A DNA stretch of 64,000 nucleotides, taken from Clostridiaceae bacterium (GTDB lineage Bacteria > Bacillota > Clostridia > Peptostreptococcales > Natronincolaceae). This document shows, in pieces, positions 18,562 to 27,964 of the stretch (position 1 is its first letter; every line of letters begins with the position of its first letter). The notes under the pieces were generated by a model. The model was not told the DNA's origin and ran no database searches. It saw only the letters and a program-made list of their open reading frames with translations. Location: assembly GCA_018432235.1 (NCBI GenBank), contig JAHDLO010000018.1:62001-126000 (forward strand), given 5' to 3'. Made by a program: the position numbers and the translations under genes.

Positions 18562-19505
18562 GCCGTCGCCCTCCTGTTTAATAGATAAAGGAACACAATA
18601 CTTCCGATTACCCCAACGGTTAATGCGATGGGGATCTCATAGGGAAATATAATAACTCTACCTAAAATATCACAAAACAATAGGAAAACAGCGCCCAGCA
18701 GTGCTGTAGTTGGTATGTTTTTCTTGAGATTGTCCCCTTGAAGTATACCGACAATATTGGGGATGATTAGCCCTAAAAATGGTATTCTGCCAACAGTTAT
18801 AACCACCAATGCCGTCATCAGGGCAACAATACTAACACCGATGTTTACCACCTGGTTGTAATTCAACCCCAGACTTATTGAAAAATCCTCTCCCATGCCT
18901 GCTAAGGTAAACTTATTGGCGTATAAATAGGCTATTATCATCAGCGGCACACTGAAATATAGCAGTTCATATCGTCCCTTGATAATCATAGAAAAATTCC
19001 CCTGAAGCCAAGAGGAAACATTTTGCACCAAATCATATTTATATGCAAAATAGGTTGCTATGGAATCGATAATATTCCCCAGCATGATTCCGATGATAGG
19101 TATAAAAATCGTATTTTGTAGCTTTACCCTTCGAAGTATCTGCATAAAAAGAAGCGTTCCCAGCAATGCAAATGCAAAGGCTATAAGCATTTTTTCCAAA
19201 ACTCCTGTTGATGAAAAAACTACTAATGAAACAAGAATTCCCAAACGGGCTGAATCCACAGTTGCCGCAGTGGTGGGCGAAACAAATCTATTGCGGCTTA
19301 TCTGCTGCATAATCAGCCCTGCAATACTCATACTGACACCGGCAACTATGATACTTATAAGACGAGGCACTCGACTCAGAAGCAAGATCTGAAGCTTAGC
19401 CTCCTCCATTTGAAATATTTCTAAAGGCCGTATATCCTTCACTCCGATAAATATAGATACTACTGAAAGAACTATTAATACTAAAACTAAATATCTTTTC
19501 TTCAT
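18558..19505 (-). CDS. yclN: Siderophore ABC transporter permease (YclN-like)
   Basis: The 315-residue FecCD-type permease opens the operon. It has multiple membrane helices and the coupling-loop motif 'VGRIPFLGLIIPNIVG'. The start is supported by AAGGAGG six bases before the ATG. The gene order permease, permease, ATPase, binder and the lengths match B. subtilis yclNOPQ closely. No convincing Fur box was seen upstream; a palindrome at 19608 and the divergent AraC gene suggest pathway-specific control. Confidence 0.9.
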   Translation of the reverse strand: MKKRYLVLVLIVLSVVSIFIGVKDIRPLEIFQMEEAKLQILLLSRVPRLISIIVAGVSMSIAGLIMQQISRNRFVSPTTAATVDSARLGILVSLVVFSSTGVLEKMLIAFAFALLGTLLFMQILRRVKLQNTIFIPIIGIMLGNIIDSIATYFAYKYDLVQNVSSWLQGNFSMIIKGRYELLYFSVPLMIIAYLYANKFTLAGMGEDFSISLGLNYNQVVNIGVSIVALMTALVVITVGRIPFLGLIIPNIVGILQGDNLKKNIPTTALLGAVFLLFCDILGRVIIFPYEIPIALTVGVIGSIVFLYLLNRRATA

Positions 19506-19607
19506 AATGCCTCCTTGAAAGCAACCATCAGACTACCCTTGACACCCCCTATAACAAAAGTAGCTATTGCATAGAAGCAACTCTGACTTTTCTATACAAT
19601 ATTAAAA

Positions 19608-19627
19608 TGCTATAATATTCTATAGCA
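19608..19627. promoter_or_regulatory. Candidate operator between siderophore operon and araC-type gene
   Basis: TGCTATA (19608-19614) and TATAGCA (19621-19627) are perfect 7-base arms around a six-base centre, placed in the 244-base divergent intergenic region. It is a plausible site for the adjacent AraC regulator; this is inferred from position only. Confidence 0.4.
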
Positions 19628-19749
19628 GGTAAATGATTTTGAATTTCTTTCTCAAATAATAATAACACTTATTACATAATTTATTTTAACTATATTTCTT
19701 TTTTTATAAGTATATTTGGATATTTTATATTACAAGGGGGACATATACT

Positions 19750-20511
19750 ATGGAATCAAGCTTTACACTGGTAGATAAGCATATTTCCGGTACTATATAT
19801 AAATTTTTTTTGTGCACTGGTTTGCCGATTAAGGCCTTTAGATATGATGGTACTCTGATTCATTCTGAGGGGGAAAGTCGTGAGTTCGATGACTTGTTTA
19901 ACCGTGAAGGTATTTATGAAGGTCTCATGGAGGATATGTTGAAAAAGGAGGATTCGCGCTTTGACAATGTCGTCTTCAGCACCAGAGGTTATTTCACTGC
20001 ATGCAGAATCTGTCCTATAAGTATAAATAGGGGAATTTACATAATCGGCCCATATACTACCTCTACAGCAGAAGGTAATCAGTTCCGATATGTACCTCCA
20101 AAGAGTATTCTACATCTGATTAAGCTTATATATAATCTGGCCTCTGATAGCCCTTATATCCGACATAAAAACGACACAATAAATGCCATGCAGAGTATAT
20201 ACGTTAAGAGGGCTCTGAATTTTATAGATTCCCGCTACAACGAGCAAATCACCCTTGATGAAATGACCCGTCAGCTGCAGATTAGCAGAAGCTATTTCTG
20301 TTCTCTGCTGAAAAAAGAGACAAATAGGACCTTTTCGCAGCTGTTAAATGAAACAAGAATTGAAAAGAGCAAGGAGCTGCTGGTGAAGGGAAGCCTGTCG
20401 GTATTGGAGGTAGCTCTGGCAGTGGGCTTTAACAACCAAAATTATTACACCATGACCTTTAAAAAGCTTGTTAATATGACTCCGCTGGAGTATCGAAATA
20501 AAGGCATTTAA
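19750..20511 (+). CDS. AraC-family regulator, divergent from siderophore operon
   Basis: The 253 residues end in a typical AraC double helix-turn-helix (about 155-250), with 'MTRQLQISRSYFCSLLKKET' in the first motif and 'EVALAVGFNNQNYYTMTFKK' in the second. The N-terminal 145 residues are a sensor domain I cannot name; they contain two close cysteines in TACRICP, which might bind a metal or sense redox. The start has AAGGGGGACAT upstream. Divergence from the yclNOPQ-like operon suggests it activates that operon, as Btr does in B. subtilis with siderophore as ligand; this is inference. Confidence 0.85.
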   Translation: MESSFTLVDKHISGTIYKFFLCTGLPIKAFRYDGTLIHSEGESREFDDLFNREGIYEGLMEDMLKKEDSRFDNVVFSTRGYFTACRICPISINRGIYIIGPYTTSTAEGNQFRYVPPKSILHLIKLIYNLASDSPYIRHKNDTINAMQSIYVKRALNFIDSRYNEQITLDEMTRQLQISRSYFCSLLKKETNRTFSQLLNETRIEKSKELLVKGSLSVLEVALAVGFNNQNYYTMTFKKLVNMTPLEYRNKGI

Positions 20512-20557
20512 TTATTGGAGTTTGCAAATTACTTAAGATTATCCCTCAATGAAAAAA

Positions 20558-20574
20558 GGAGGCTAACAGCCTCC
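20558..20574. terminator. Shared terminator of convergent genes
   Basis: GGAGGCT (20558-20564) and AGCCTCC (20568-20574) form a tight stem with a three-base loop. Six T follow on the minus strand, 12 bases after the stop of the gene at 20586; the araC-type gene ends at 20511 on the plus strand. Confidence 0.8.
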
Positions 20575-20585
20575 CTTAACTTGCT

Positions 20586-21842
20586 TTACTGCTCTAAAAG
20601 CAGCCTTCCAACTTCACTATTTACCACACAATAGCCAAAGCTCTTTCCATCTATTTGACCACCTACTAAAACATGCTCTTCATTGCCATAGCTGCTTAGC
20701 TGTATCACATCGTCACCCTTCAGCTTAATGGTTATGCTGTTGCCTGCCAGCATCATCAATACCGGACCGTCGTAGGTTGGACTTGTGTTAATCTTAGTAA
20801 TTATGTCCTTTATTTCATCCTTTGAGAAGGTCTTCAGCTCCTTCTGCATAAGGCTGTACATCTTCATTTCCACAACTGCCGCTATATCGATTGCCTTTCC
20901 CAGCTCTGTAGGGGAAGGGCCTATCTCACCGGCTATGATATCATCTTGAGATATTTTATTGATATCTCCTTGAATTTCTATATCCGCCTCACCCTCAAAT
21001 TTGATCAACACATTAGGATATGTTAAGGCCTGAGTTACTATATCCTCCTTACCAGGTGTTATTAACTTAGCATCAATATAGGCTATCGCCTTTGAAACAA
21101 GAGTCATGCTGTTTATCTCCATACTATATCCACCAGTGCTTTGTTCTCCTCCTGCTACCAGCACATAATGCCATTGACCATCAGTAAAGCTGTGGAAACC
21201 CTCCTTCTTGTAATTCTTATCAAACCAAGCTTGAAGCTCCTTATTATCAAATTTTATAGTATCCACCACATCATAGTTGATTGGTCTTTCAATTTCAAAT
21301 ATGATTTCCTCATCTCCGGTGGTTATGTCTACAACTCTGTCGGCTTCATTCCAGCCCACCTCCGCACCAAGGGCCTCTGCGATAAACCTAAGCGGTACAA
21401 AGCTTATACCTTCAACCAGCTTCGCTGATACATCCAGCTTAACCTCTTGAAGCTGAGCTACCCCATCCACTGTTCTTGTTATTTTAGCTATATCCTGACC
21501 TATAATAAGCTCTATTGCTATATCTCCTGCTGAGACATAAACTGTACCTTTGTCGTCATCCCATTTTACCTCGGCGCCTATCTTTTCCATAATGCCTCTA
21601 ATAGGAACCAAGGTTCTGCCGTCTTTGACAAAGGGTGCTACCTCCGTTTCTACCCATTGTCCATTTAGCAAAATCCTTACGCTGTCTTTATCGACTGGAA
21701 GGGTTGGTGCCATATTCTCCACCTCCATATGCCTTATAGGCAGAATTTCGAAGGCCTGTTGGTTTGCAAAAACTGCACCCGTTGATATGGCACTTAAGCA
21801 AACCCCCACTATGCATACTTTTTTAAATTTTGATATATTCAT
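20586..21842 (-). CDS. Exported protein with copper-amine-oxidase-N domain
   Basis: The ATG at 21842 is preferred (AGGAG nine bases upstream); an ATG three codons earlier overlaps that site. The product is about 418 residues with a signal peptide ('VCLSAISTGAVFA'), then a copper amine oxidase N-terminal domain at about 50-165 with paired repeats 'TLVPIRGIMEKIGAEVKWD' and 'SFVPLRFIAEALGAEVGWN'. The remaining 250 residues are of no recognised family. Such domains in Clostridia are thought to bind the wall or other surface components; no enzyme activity is implied. Monocistronic. Confidence 0.8.
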   Translation of the reverse strand: MNISKFKKVCIVGVCLSAISTGAVFANQQAFEILPIRHMEVENMAPTLPVDKDSVRILLNGQWVETEVAPFVKDGRTLVPIRGIMEKIGAEVKWDDDKGTVYVSAGDIAIELIIGQDIAKITRTVDGVAQLQEVKLDVSAKLVEGISFVPLRFIAEALGAEVGWNEADRVVDITTGDEEIIFEIERPINYDVVDTIKFDNKELQAWFDKNYKKEGFHSFTDGQWHYVLVAGGEQSTGGYSMEINSMTLVSKAIAYIDAKLITPGKEDIVTQALTYPNVLIKFEGEADIEIQGDINKISQDDIIAGEIGPSPTELGKAIDIAAVVEMKMYSLMQKELKTFSKDEIKDIITKINTSPTYDGPVLMMLAGNSITIKLKGDDVIQLSSYGNEEHVLVGGQIDGKSFGYCVVNSEVGRLLLEQ

Positions 21843-22037
21843 TTTTATCATCTCCTGTTAAGTAAGTTTAGAAGGCTTATTAATTACATGTTTCAATTGT
21901 ACCTTCGTAGGATTAGACGCAAAATCGTGGTTTTTGTTCCCTAAAGCCTAAAATTATCAGGAAATTCTTTAGTCATTTAAATGTTCCAAACCACTTAGTC
22001 CTTTTGCAATTACAAGCAGCAGCAAGAAAATACAGTC

Positions 22038-24392
22038 TCATCTTTTCCACAGCCTGCTTAGAGAAAAAAGTGTTCCTTTAATATAATTTTTCGTAGCTTT
22101 GATTAAAAAGGGTAGCCTGCTGAACTGGCTGGGGCTGTCACTGATCAGATAGGTCCAGGTTGAGGATGGCCCCTTTAAGCCCTCCTTCTGTAAATCTATA
22201 CCCTCTTTTGTTATCTTAACTCTATTAAAGGTTGTTATAATGTCTTTTTCAATTGAATCCAGCACCTCATTAAAGGCTTCGATGGTTGCAGCATGAAATT
22301 TGTGCAATGGACTTTCACCGCCAATAACCACCAGATGTATCCCCTCTTTTATATAGGATACATAATCCAGGTATTCAGCCCATTTTTTATTTATATGGAA
22401 TAATGTAATTTGCTTTTCTACATTGTTTATCACATCATACCCTACATTTTTTAGGTAATCTTGATATCGCTCTGGCTCGTGATTTGCCAGCAGAGTAAGG
22501 GGGGTTTTATCCAAAAGCACCGCTAAACGTTTTTGATTCAGCATTTGGCGTTGCTGCTCCAATATATTAGAATATTGCCAAAGCTGCCGCCTAATATCAG
22601 AATTGTAGCCTTCAATAATCCTTTGTCCCCCCTCTAGCTTCTTAGCTATCATTGTGTTTTCTAAAGGTGTCCATTGCTTTTCAGGAATATGCTCCTTAGG
22701 AATAAGTCTGTCTATCTCATACTTTTTAATCAATTCATCCTCCAAACTAACAAAAAACCTGCTTTCTCCCGGGTCCCCCTGACGCCCTGCTCTGCCTCTC
22801 AGCTGCTTATCGATTCGTATACTCTCATGGCGACTAGTTCCTATAACATATAGTCCCCCAGCTTCTATCACCTTAGCTTTATCAAGCTCATTAGCACCAC
22901 CCAGCTTTATGTCAACACCTCTACCTGCCATATTGGTAGAAACCGTCACCGCACCATAACCACCTGCATCCGCAATTACTTTTGCCTCCTCATAGTCATT
23001 CTTAGCATTCAAAACAGTATTCGGTATGTCAGAAGCCCATAGTAAGGCTGCCAGCTTATCTGACTCCTCTACACTGGAGGTACCAATCAGCAGCGGCTGT
23101 CCTTTTCCATGAATTCTCTTAATCTCCTTCAAAAGTGCTTTTTCCTTAGCTGCCTTATGGGTGAAAATCAAATCAGGATGATCCCTTCTGATGCAAGGCT
23201 TATTTGTTGGTATCACAGTCACCTTCAGACCATAGATTTCCTCCAGCTCGCTGTAGGCTACCATAGCCGTTCCCGTCATCCCCGATACCTTTGGATAGAG
23301 CTTAATAAAAAACTGCAGTGCTATAGAGCCTAAAATCATTCCCTTCGATTCCGATACCACCCCCTCCTTAGCCTCCACCGCCTCCTGCAGACTATCGGGC
23401 CAATGGCGTTTGTCAGCAATCCTTCCAGTAAACTCATCTATTATCTCGATTTTTCCTTCACTGACGATATAGTCTTTGTCTTTTTTTATCAGCAGCTCTG
23501 CCTGTAGCACACAGTTTAATCTGGTTAAAAGCTGTAGATTTTCAGGCTCGTAAAGATTTCCACAGCCTATGGCCTTTTCTATATGAACTAAGCCCTCTTC
23601 GGTTAAGGAGATATTGTTGCCATATTGATCCAGCTCATAGTCTATATTCCCTCTCAAGCCCCTAACCAGCTCTATGATATGCTGATATTCATGCTGCTCA
23701 GCTATTACATTTCCGGCTATAACTAACGGGATTCTGGCTTCATCTATCAGAATTGAATCTGCCTCATCAACTATTGCAAAATTAAAGGGCCTATGCACCA
23801 GTTCCCCTACATCTGTAGCAAGAGAATCCCTCAAATAATCAAAGCCTGCCTCCTTTGCCGTAACATAGGTTATATCCATTAAATAGGCTTCTTTTCTCAC
23901 AGCATGAACCATGCCCTCCTTTACATAACCACAGCTTACCCCCAACAGCTCATAGATTGGTCCCATCCACTTTGCATCCCTCTCGGCTAGATAATCGTTG
24001 AAGGTCAGGATATGTACCCCCTTACCGGATAACGCATTTAAATAGGCTGGCATTACTGCTGAAAGGGTTTTCCCCTCTCCGGTTTGCATTTCTACAATTC
24101 TCCCCTGATGCAATGCTAGTGCTGCCATTACCTGGACCTCATATGGGTACATACCAACGGCTCTCCTTGCAGCCTCCCTAACAAGGGCATATGCTTCATA
24201 TATTAATTCCTCCAGCGGGACACCTGACTTAAGCCTTAACTTCAGCTCTTCTGAAATACCCCTTAGCTCATCCAATGTTTTTGATTCATAGCTAATAGCA
24301 TTTATTTTTTCTATGATTATCTTATAGGGCTCAACATTATACAAATCCTTATACTTGATGCTGTTTATAATTGAATTAATCCTTTTATACAC
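22038..24392 (-). CDS. secA2: SecA-type translocase ATPase, SecA2-like
   Basis: The 784 residues cover the SecA motor: Walker A MQTGEGKT (about 101-108), DEAD box '[16 protein letters not shown]', the cross-linking domain, and the second nucleotide fold with '[18 protein letters not shown]' and '[21 protein letters not shown]'. It lacks the C-terminal zinc-binding cysteine motif of housekeeping SecA and has the shorter length usual for accessory SecA2. The start is GTG with GGGAGG upstream. No SecY2 or Asp genes lie nearby, so it probably works with the main SecYEG on special substrates. Assignment as SecA2 rather than the only SecA rests on length and the missing zinc tail. Confidence 0.82.
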   Translation of the reverse strand: MYKRINSIINSIKYKDLYNVEPYKIIIEKINAISYESKTLDELRGISEELKLRLKSGVPLEELIYEAYALVREAARRAVGMYPYEVQVMAALALHQGRIVEMQTGEGKTLSAVMPAYLNALSGKGVHILTFNDYLAERDAKWMGPIYELLGVSCGYVKEGMVHAVRKEAYLMDITYVTAKEAGFDYLRDSLATDVGELVHRPFNFAIVDEADSILIDEARIPLVIAGNVIAEQHEYQHIIELVRGLRGNIDYELDQYGNNISLTEEGLVHIEKAIGCGNLYEPENLQLLTRLNCVLQAELLIKKDKDYIVSEGKIEIIDEFTGRIADKRHWPDSLQEAVEAKEGVVSESKGMILGSIALQFFIKLYPKVSGMTGTAMVAYSELEEIYGLKVTVIPTNKPCIRRDHPDLIFTHKAAKEKALLKEIKRIHGKGQPLLIGTSSVEESDKLAALLWASDIPNTVLNAKNDYEEAKVIADAGGYGAVTVSTNMAGRGVDIKLGGANELDKAKVIEAGGLYVIGTSRHESIRIDKQLRGRAGRQGDPGESRFFVSLEDELIKKYEIDRLIPKEHIPEKQWTPLENTMIAKKLEGGQRIIEGYNSDIRRQLWQYSNILEQQRQMLNQKRLAVLLDKTPLTLLANHEPERYQDYLKNVGYDVINNVEKQITLFHINKKWAEYLDYVSYIKEGIHLVVIGGESPLHKFHAATIEAFNEVLDSIEKDIITTFNRVKITKEGIDLQKEGLKGPSSTWTYLISDSPSQFSRLPFLIKATKNYIKGTLFSLSRLWKR

Positions 24393-24430
24393 AATAAAAA
24401 CCTCCCAACAGAATAATTTGTACTACAAAA

Positions 24431-24449
24431 AGCCCGTCTCATGCGGGTG
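24431..24449 (-). terminator. Short hairpin terminator after the small membrane protein gene
   Basis: On the minus strand CCCG and CGGG pair around a seven-base loop and are followed by CTTTTT, about 16 bases past the stop at 24465. Confidence 0.6.
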
Positions 24450-24464
24450 TATTGAAGGCTTCAA

Positions 24465-24782
24465 TTATTCTATTGTTGAGGTTTTTGAATTAGTTAAGGT
24501 ATGCTTGGTAATCATGAGCAGCAGACTAAATAATACGAGTATATAGGGATTGATAATAAAATGATTTGATGAACTGACGAAGAATAGAATTAGTATAACT
24601 GGAAGGAAAAGCATTTGTTCTATGATAAATTTACTAAACAGTATTTCTCTGTTGACAAATCCCTGTGCATTTATAATACCGCATAAGAAATAGGCCCTTT
24701 GATAGCTTCTTCTATTTATAGGGCTTGCCATTATTTTGATAAAGCAATATGAAATTGCAATAGCGGCAATTAAATGTATCAT
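24465..24782 (-). CDS. Small membrane protein of unknown function
   Basis: The 105-residue product has three hydrophobic segments: one at the N-terminus ('LIAAIAISYCFIKIM'), and two in the second half ('FLPVILILFFVSSS' and 'YILVLFSLLLMI'). The start is supported by TTAGGAGAAGATT directly before the ATG. It lies just upstream of the secA2-like gene on the same strand, with a small terminator between, so co-transcription is possible but not required. No family recognised. Confidence 0.6.
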   Translation of the reverse strand: MIHLIAAIAISYCFIKIMASPINRRSYQRAYFLCGIINAQGFVNREILFSKFIIEQMLFLPVILILFFVSSSNHFIINPYILVLFSLLLMITKHTLTNSKTSTIE

Positions 24783-25006
24783 AATCTTCTCCTAATCGTC
24801 TTTTTAAAATTATATCATAAAAAATTGATAAATTACTTTCCAAAGTATTAAAACTATATAAATTTTAGCCTTCAATATATGGCCTTAAGGTTATGTATCA
24901 ATATATAGTAACAGCTTTTCATAGCATATAAGACAAATATGAGATGTAGCACATTCAAAACACATAAGAAATGAGCTAAGGAACAGGCCTCAGCTCATTA
25001 AAGTAA

Positions 25007-25408
25007 TTACCAGAACCAACCATAGCCTCCTAAAGGCCTTCTCCATATGCTCACAAGTATTAAGAACCAGAGCAGCAGGCTTGAACCGCCAAAAAAGTGT
25101 GATTCCACATTATGTCTCACATTTGAACTCAGGTTTGAGGCTAGTACTTCCTTTGTTCTAACGATTCTTTGTCTAGTATGATTATCAACAAAGCCCTGCA
25201 TCTGTGCTATTGCATCTAAGTTTGTAATATGCTGCCTTACAACGTCTCCTGAGACCTCTCCCTTAGCAACATTAATTTCATTGTATATTTGACTATCCGT
25301 CATTCCACCGTATTTCTCCATATATTGATTGAATAAATCATAATGCTGACTGGGAAAAAGGAAATATTCTAAGCTATAATTTCCTGTTGTATTATTAATC
25401 TGCGCCAC
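25007..25408 (-). CDS. Hypothetical protein with hydrophobic Trp/Gly-rich C-terminus
   Basis: The GTG at 25408 is chosen because AAAGGAGG lies eight bases upstream; the longer frame from 25447 would contain that ribosome site. The 133-residue product is mostly hydrophilic and helical, then ends in a single hydrophobic segment ('SLLLWFLILVSIW') and an aromatic/glycine tail GGYGWFW. This tail-anchor-like ending with aromatic glycine repeats is reminiscent of small spore-coat or envelope proteins, but no family is recognised. It stands alone between the small membrane gene and a divergent marR gene. Confidence 0.6.
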   Translation of the reverse strand: MAQINNTTGNYSLEYFLFPSQHYDLFNQYMEKYGGMTDSQIYNEINVAKGEVSGDVVRQHITNLDAIAQMQGFVDNHTRQRIVRTKEVLASNLSSNVRHNVESHFFGGSSLLLWFLILVSIWRRPLGGYGWFW

Positions 25409-25622
25409 ATGTTCCACCTCCTTTTGCAGTTCTATATTATGTCTCATCGCATAAAAGGTGCCATTGCATTTATATTGTAGGTTACACTAAGTGCATTCTT
25501 AAATTTATTTCCTACTCTAATATTGACAATACATCATCGATATGATAAATTAATTGCATAAAATCAATTTGATCAACAATACTAATGGTATACAGTTAGA
25601 AGACATGAAGGGAGGGAGATAT

Positions 25623-26075
25623 ATGGATATAAGGATAGATGCAAATGAAGCTCTGAAGCTGGATAATCAGCTTTGCTTTGCTGTATATGCCTGCTCCAGG
25701 GAAATCATTAAGCTATATCGCCCACATCTCGAAAAGCTTAATTTAACCTATACTCAATATATTACAATGATGGTGCTTTGGGAATATAATGCTATCACTG
25801 CGAAGGAATTAGGAAATAAGCTTTACTTAGACTCCGGGACTCTTACGCCATTACTAAAGAAGCTGGAGGGTATGGGTTTGGTTGAACGGAAAAGGGCAAT
25901 TGAGGATGAAAGAAGCTTGGTAGTATCCCTGACGCAAAAAGGCTTGGACCTCAAGGAGGCAGCTAAGGATATCCCTTTTAAGGTGGCCTGTGGCGTAAAG
26001 CTTTCCCCCCATGAAGGTGTTTTTCTAAGGGAGACCTTAAAGGAGCTTACTAAAAATATCAACGAATGTGAATAA
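25623..26075 (+). CDS. ohrR: MarR-family peroxide sensor, OhrR-like
   Basis: The ATG at 25623 is preferred (GGGAGGGAGAT just upstream); an in-frame ATG at 25554 has no ribosome site. The 150-residue product is a MarR winged-helix protein. Its N-terminal helix 'NQLCFAVYACSREI' carries the reactive cysteine (about residue 18) of OhrR organic-hydroperoxide sensors, plus a second cysteine six residues later. The DNA-binding helix contains 'DSGTLTPLLKKLEGMGLVER'. The next gene is a glutathione peroxidase, the sort of target OhrR represses, which supports the call. Confidence 0.85.
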   Translation: MDIRIDANEALKLDNQLCFAVYACSREIIKLYRPHLEKLNLTYTQYITMMVLWEYNAITAKELGNKLYLDSGTLTPLLKKLEGMGLVERKRAIEDERSLVVSLTQKGLDLKEAAKDIPFKVACGVKLSPHEGVFLRETLKELTKNINECE

Positions 26076-26113
26076 GCGTAAGGTGCTTTTATGAAATGAG
26101 GGAATTAAATGGG

Positions 26114-26136
26114 AATTATATTTTTATCGTATAATT
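26114..26136. promoter_or_regulatory. Candidate OhrR-type inverted repeat upstream of peroxidase
   Basis: AATTATA (26114-26120) and TATAATT (26130-26136) are perfect arms around a nine-base centre in the 129-base gap between the ohrR-like and peroxidase genes. AT-rich inverted repeats are usual for OhrR, but in AT-rich DNA chance is a real alternative. Confidence 0.35.
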
Positions 26137-26204
26137 GCCATCATTTTTACCTATATCAATTTTATAAAATATAATTTCATTAAATCAAAAGAGGAGAATT
26201 ATCT

Positions 26205-26687
26205 ATGCAAAAAATTTATGATTTTACGATTACTAATTCTGATGGTGATGAAGCAGCTATGTCCAGCTATAAAGGAAAGGTTATTTTGATCGTAAATACA
26301 GCATCGAAATGTGGTTTTACACCCCAGTATAAGGAGCTTCAAGAGCTGTATGATCAATACAATCAGCAGGGGCTAGAAATTTTGGCCTTCCCCTGTAATC
26401 AATTCGGTAACCAGGAGCCAGGTAACAATGCTGAAATCGCTAATTTCTGTGCAATAAACTATGGCTTAACCTTTCCCGTGATGGCTAAAATTGATGTTAA
26501 TGGCGAAGGCGCCCACCCTTTATTTAAGTACCTCCAAGAAAAATCCCCTGGCATCCTGGGAAAGGCGATAAAATGGAATTTTACAAAGTTTTTAGTTGAT
26601 AAGGAGGGCAATATCGTAGACCGTTTTGCCCCGACAACACAGCCCTCTAAGCTAAAGAGTCAAATTGAAGCTCTGTTATCCCGTTAG
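26205..26687 (+). CDS. Glutathione peroxidase family (BsaA-like thiol peroxidase)
   Basis: The 160-residue protein matches the glutathione peroxidase family, which in Firmicutes usually reduces hydroperoxides with thioredoxin or another thiol. The peroxidatic Cys36 sits in 'NTASKCGFTPQY', the glutamine of the catalytic site in 'FPCNQFGNQEPG', and the tryptophan/asparagine in KWNFTKFLV. Residue 36 is an ordinary cysteine, not selenocysteine. The start has AGAGGAG upstream. It follows the OhrR-like regulator on the same strand, giving a peroxide-defence unit, and ends in a clear terminator at 26709. Confidence 0.93.
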   Translation: MQKIYDFTITNSDGDEAAMSSYKGKVILIVNTASKCGFTPQYKELQELYDQYNQQGLEILAFPCNQFGNQEPGNNAEIANFCAINYGLTFPVMAKIDVNGEGAHPLFKYLQEKSPGILGKAIKWNFTKFLVDKEGNIVDRFAPTTQPSKLKSQIEALLSR

Positions 26688-26708
26688 TATGTTATACGAG
26701 GATAGTTA

Positions 26709-26739
26709 AACCAACAGCCCGGCATATGGACTGTTGGTT
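26709..26739 (+). terminator. Terminator after the peroxidase gene
   Basis: AACCAACAG (26709-26717) pairs with CTGTTGGTT (26731-26739), followed by a run of T. Confidence 0.9.
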
Positions 26740-26764
26740 TTTTTATTGCTAAAGAATAGACATA

Positions 26765-27964
26765 TTATCTGCCGAAATTAAATCTGTATATCTGACTTCC
26801 CTTTACACTCCTATTTCCGTAAAACAGCTTGTTTTCCCCTCTGCTCCAGCTCAAGTAAATAGCATAACTGTTATCCTTGTATATGATTTCATCTGCTATT
26901 ATTTCATCACCGTCATAGTAGGCAATATGCAGCTCATAGTTGCCTCTGTCATTTTGAAGGACATAGGCCAGCCTTCCATCTGAGGCAATAGCATATTGCA
27001 GCACTGTTCCCTTAATAACCAGCTGATAGCTCTTCTTTTCCGTATCATACAGATAAATTCCCTCCACCTCATTAACCCTGCCCCTAAATAATATCCTCCG
27101 ACTGCTTAATATATCAAATTCAAAAATTGCTCCCTTAACCAGAACCTCTAAAGAGTTTTCTACCTCTAAATCAAGGGAAAAAATGGCCATTCCTTCTAAA
27201 TCGGCACCCATAAAATATAGTTTATTTCCTCTAACCACTGCTTGAAGCTCAACAGGGCTAAATCTTTTGTATGTTACTTTTTCCTTATAATCAACAATGT
27301 AATATCCATTCAATGCTTCAATTTTATCAAGTATTATGAAATCAGTAGCTTCCTTACTAAGCTCAGCTAGTCTTTGTATGCTGCCGGAAATCAAGTCCTG
27401 CCTATATAAATACCCTTCCTTTATTAAGACTATCTCCTCATCCCCAGGCAAAAATACTAGACCTCTACCTTCAAATATAGCTATTATGCTATTATCCTCT
27501 AAACTCAAAATGTATGTTGTCTCTGCCTTGGAGTCCTGTTCTATGACTACATACATTACCCGTTTACCATCATTTGAAACAACATATCCATAAGCATTTG
27601 TAATTTCCAGCTGAACCATAGTATCTTTGTGGTTAAAGTCTACGATCTGCATAACCTGCCGGTTTTCCTTCGAAGAGATTACATCAGTACTGTAGATGAT
27701 TGTGGCATTATCTATATCCTTCAAATCCCATATGTTACGGCCTATCTCAATTAAATCTACCCCCTCAACCTTTAGGGTCTTTAATTCATTATTCCTGCTG
27801 TCCTCAAACAGACGCCTGTCCAAAACAAAGGTCTTGGACCTGCTGTTGTTTAAAACAAAAATATTAGTGGCTACATTAAAGGCCAACACCAATAATCCCA
27901 GAAAAACTGCCAGCCCAATGGTATTTTTATGCTTTTTCAGATTTTTCTTCAGATTTTCTATCAT
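26765..27964 (-). CDS. Membrane-anchored TolB-like propeller protein of the two-component operon
   Basis: The ATG at 27964 is chosen because GGTGAAGGAT precedes it; a longer frame opens at 28036 but lies inside the kinase gene. The 399-residue product has one N-terminal membrane helix ('NTIGLAVFLGLLVLAFNVA') and then beta-rich repeats such as 'VMYVVIEQDSKAETTYILSLEDN' in the style of WD40-like/TolB propellers. It overlaps the kinase stop by 38 bases, so translation is coupled. It may sense or modulate the kinase from outside the cell; that is inference. Confidence 0.75.
   Translation of the reverse strand: MIENLKKNLKKHKNTIGLAVFLGLLVLAFNVATNIFVLNNSRSKTFVLDRRLFEDSRNNELKTLKVEGVDLIEIGRNIWDLKDIDNATIIYSTDVISSKENRQVMQIVDFNHKDTMVQLEITNAYGYVVSNDGKRVMYVVIEQDSKAETTYILSLEDNSIIAIFEGRGLVFLPGDEEIVLIKEGYLYRQDLISGSIQRLAELSKEATDFIILDKIEALNGYYIVDYKEKVTYKRFSPVELQAVVRGNKLYFMGADLEGMAIFSLDLEVENSLEVLVKGAIFEFDILSSRRILFRGRVNEVEGIYLYDTEKKSYQLVIKGTVLQYAIASDGRLAYVLQNDRGNYELHIAYYDGDEIIADEIIYKDNSYAIYLSWSRGENKLFYGNRSVKGSQIYRFNFGR

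Noticed and set aside
19506..19749. Fur box before the siderophore operon
   Set aside because: No GATAATGATAATCATTATC-like match good enough to report was seen by eye.
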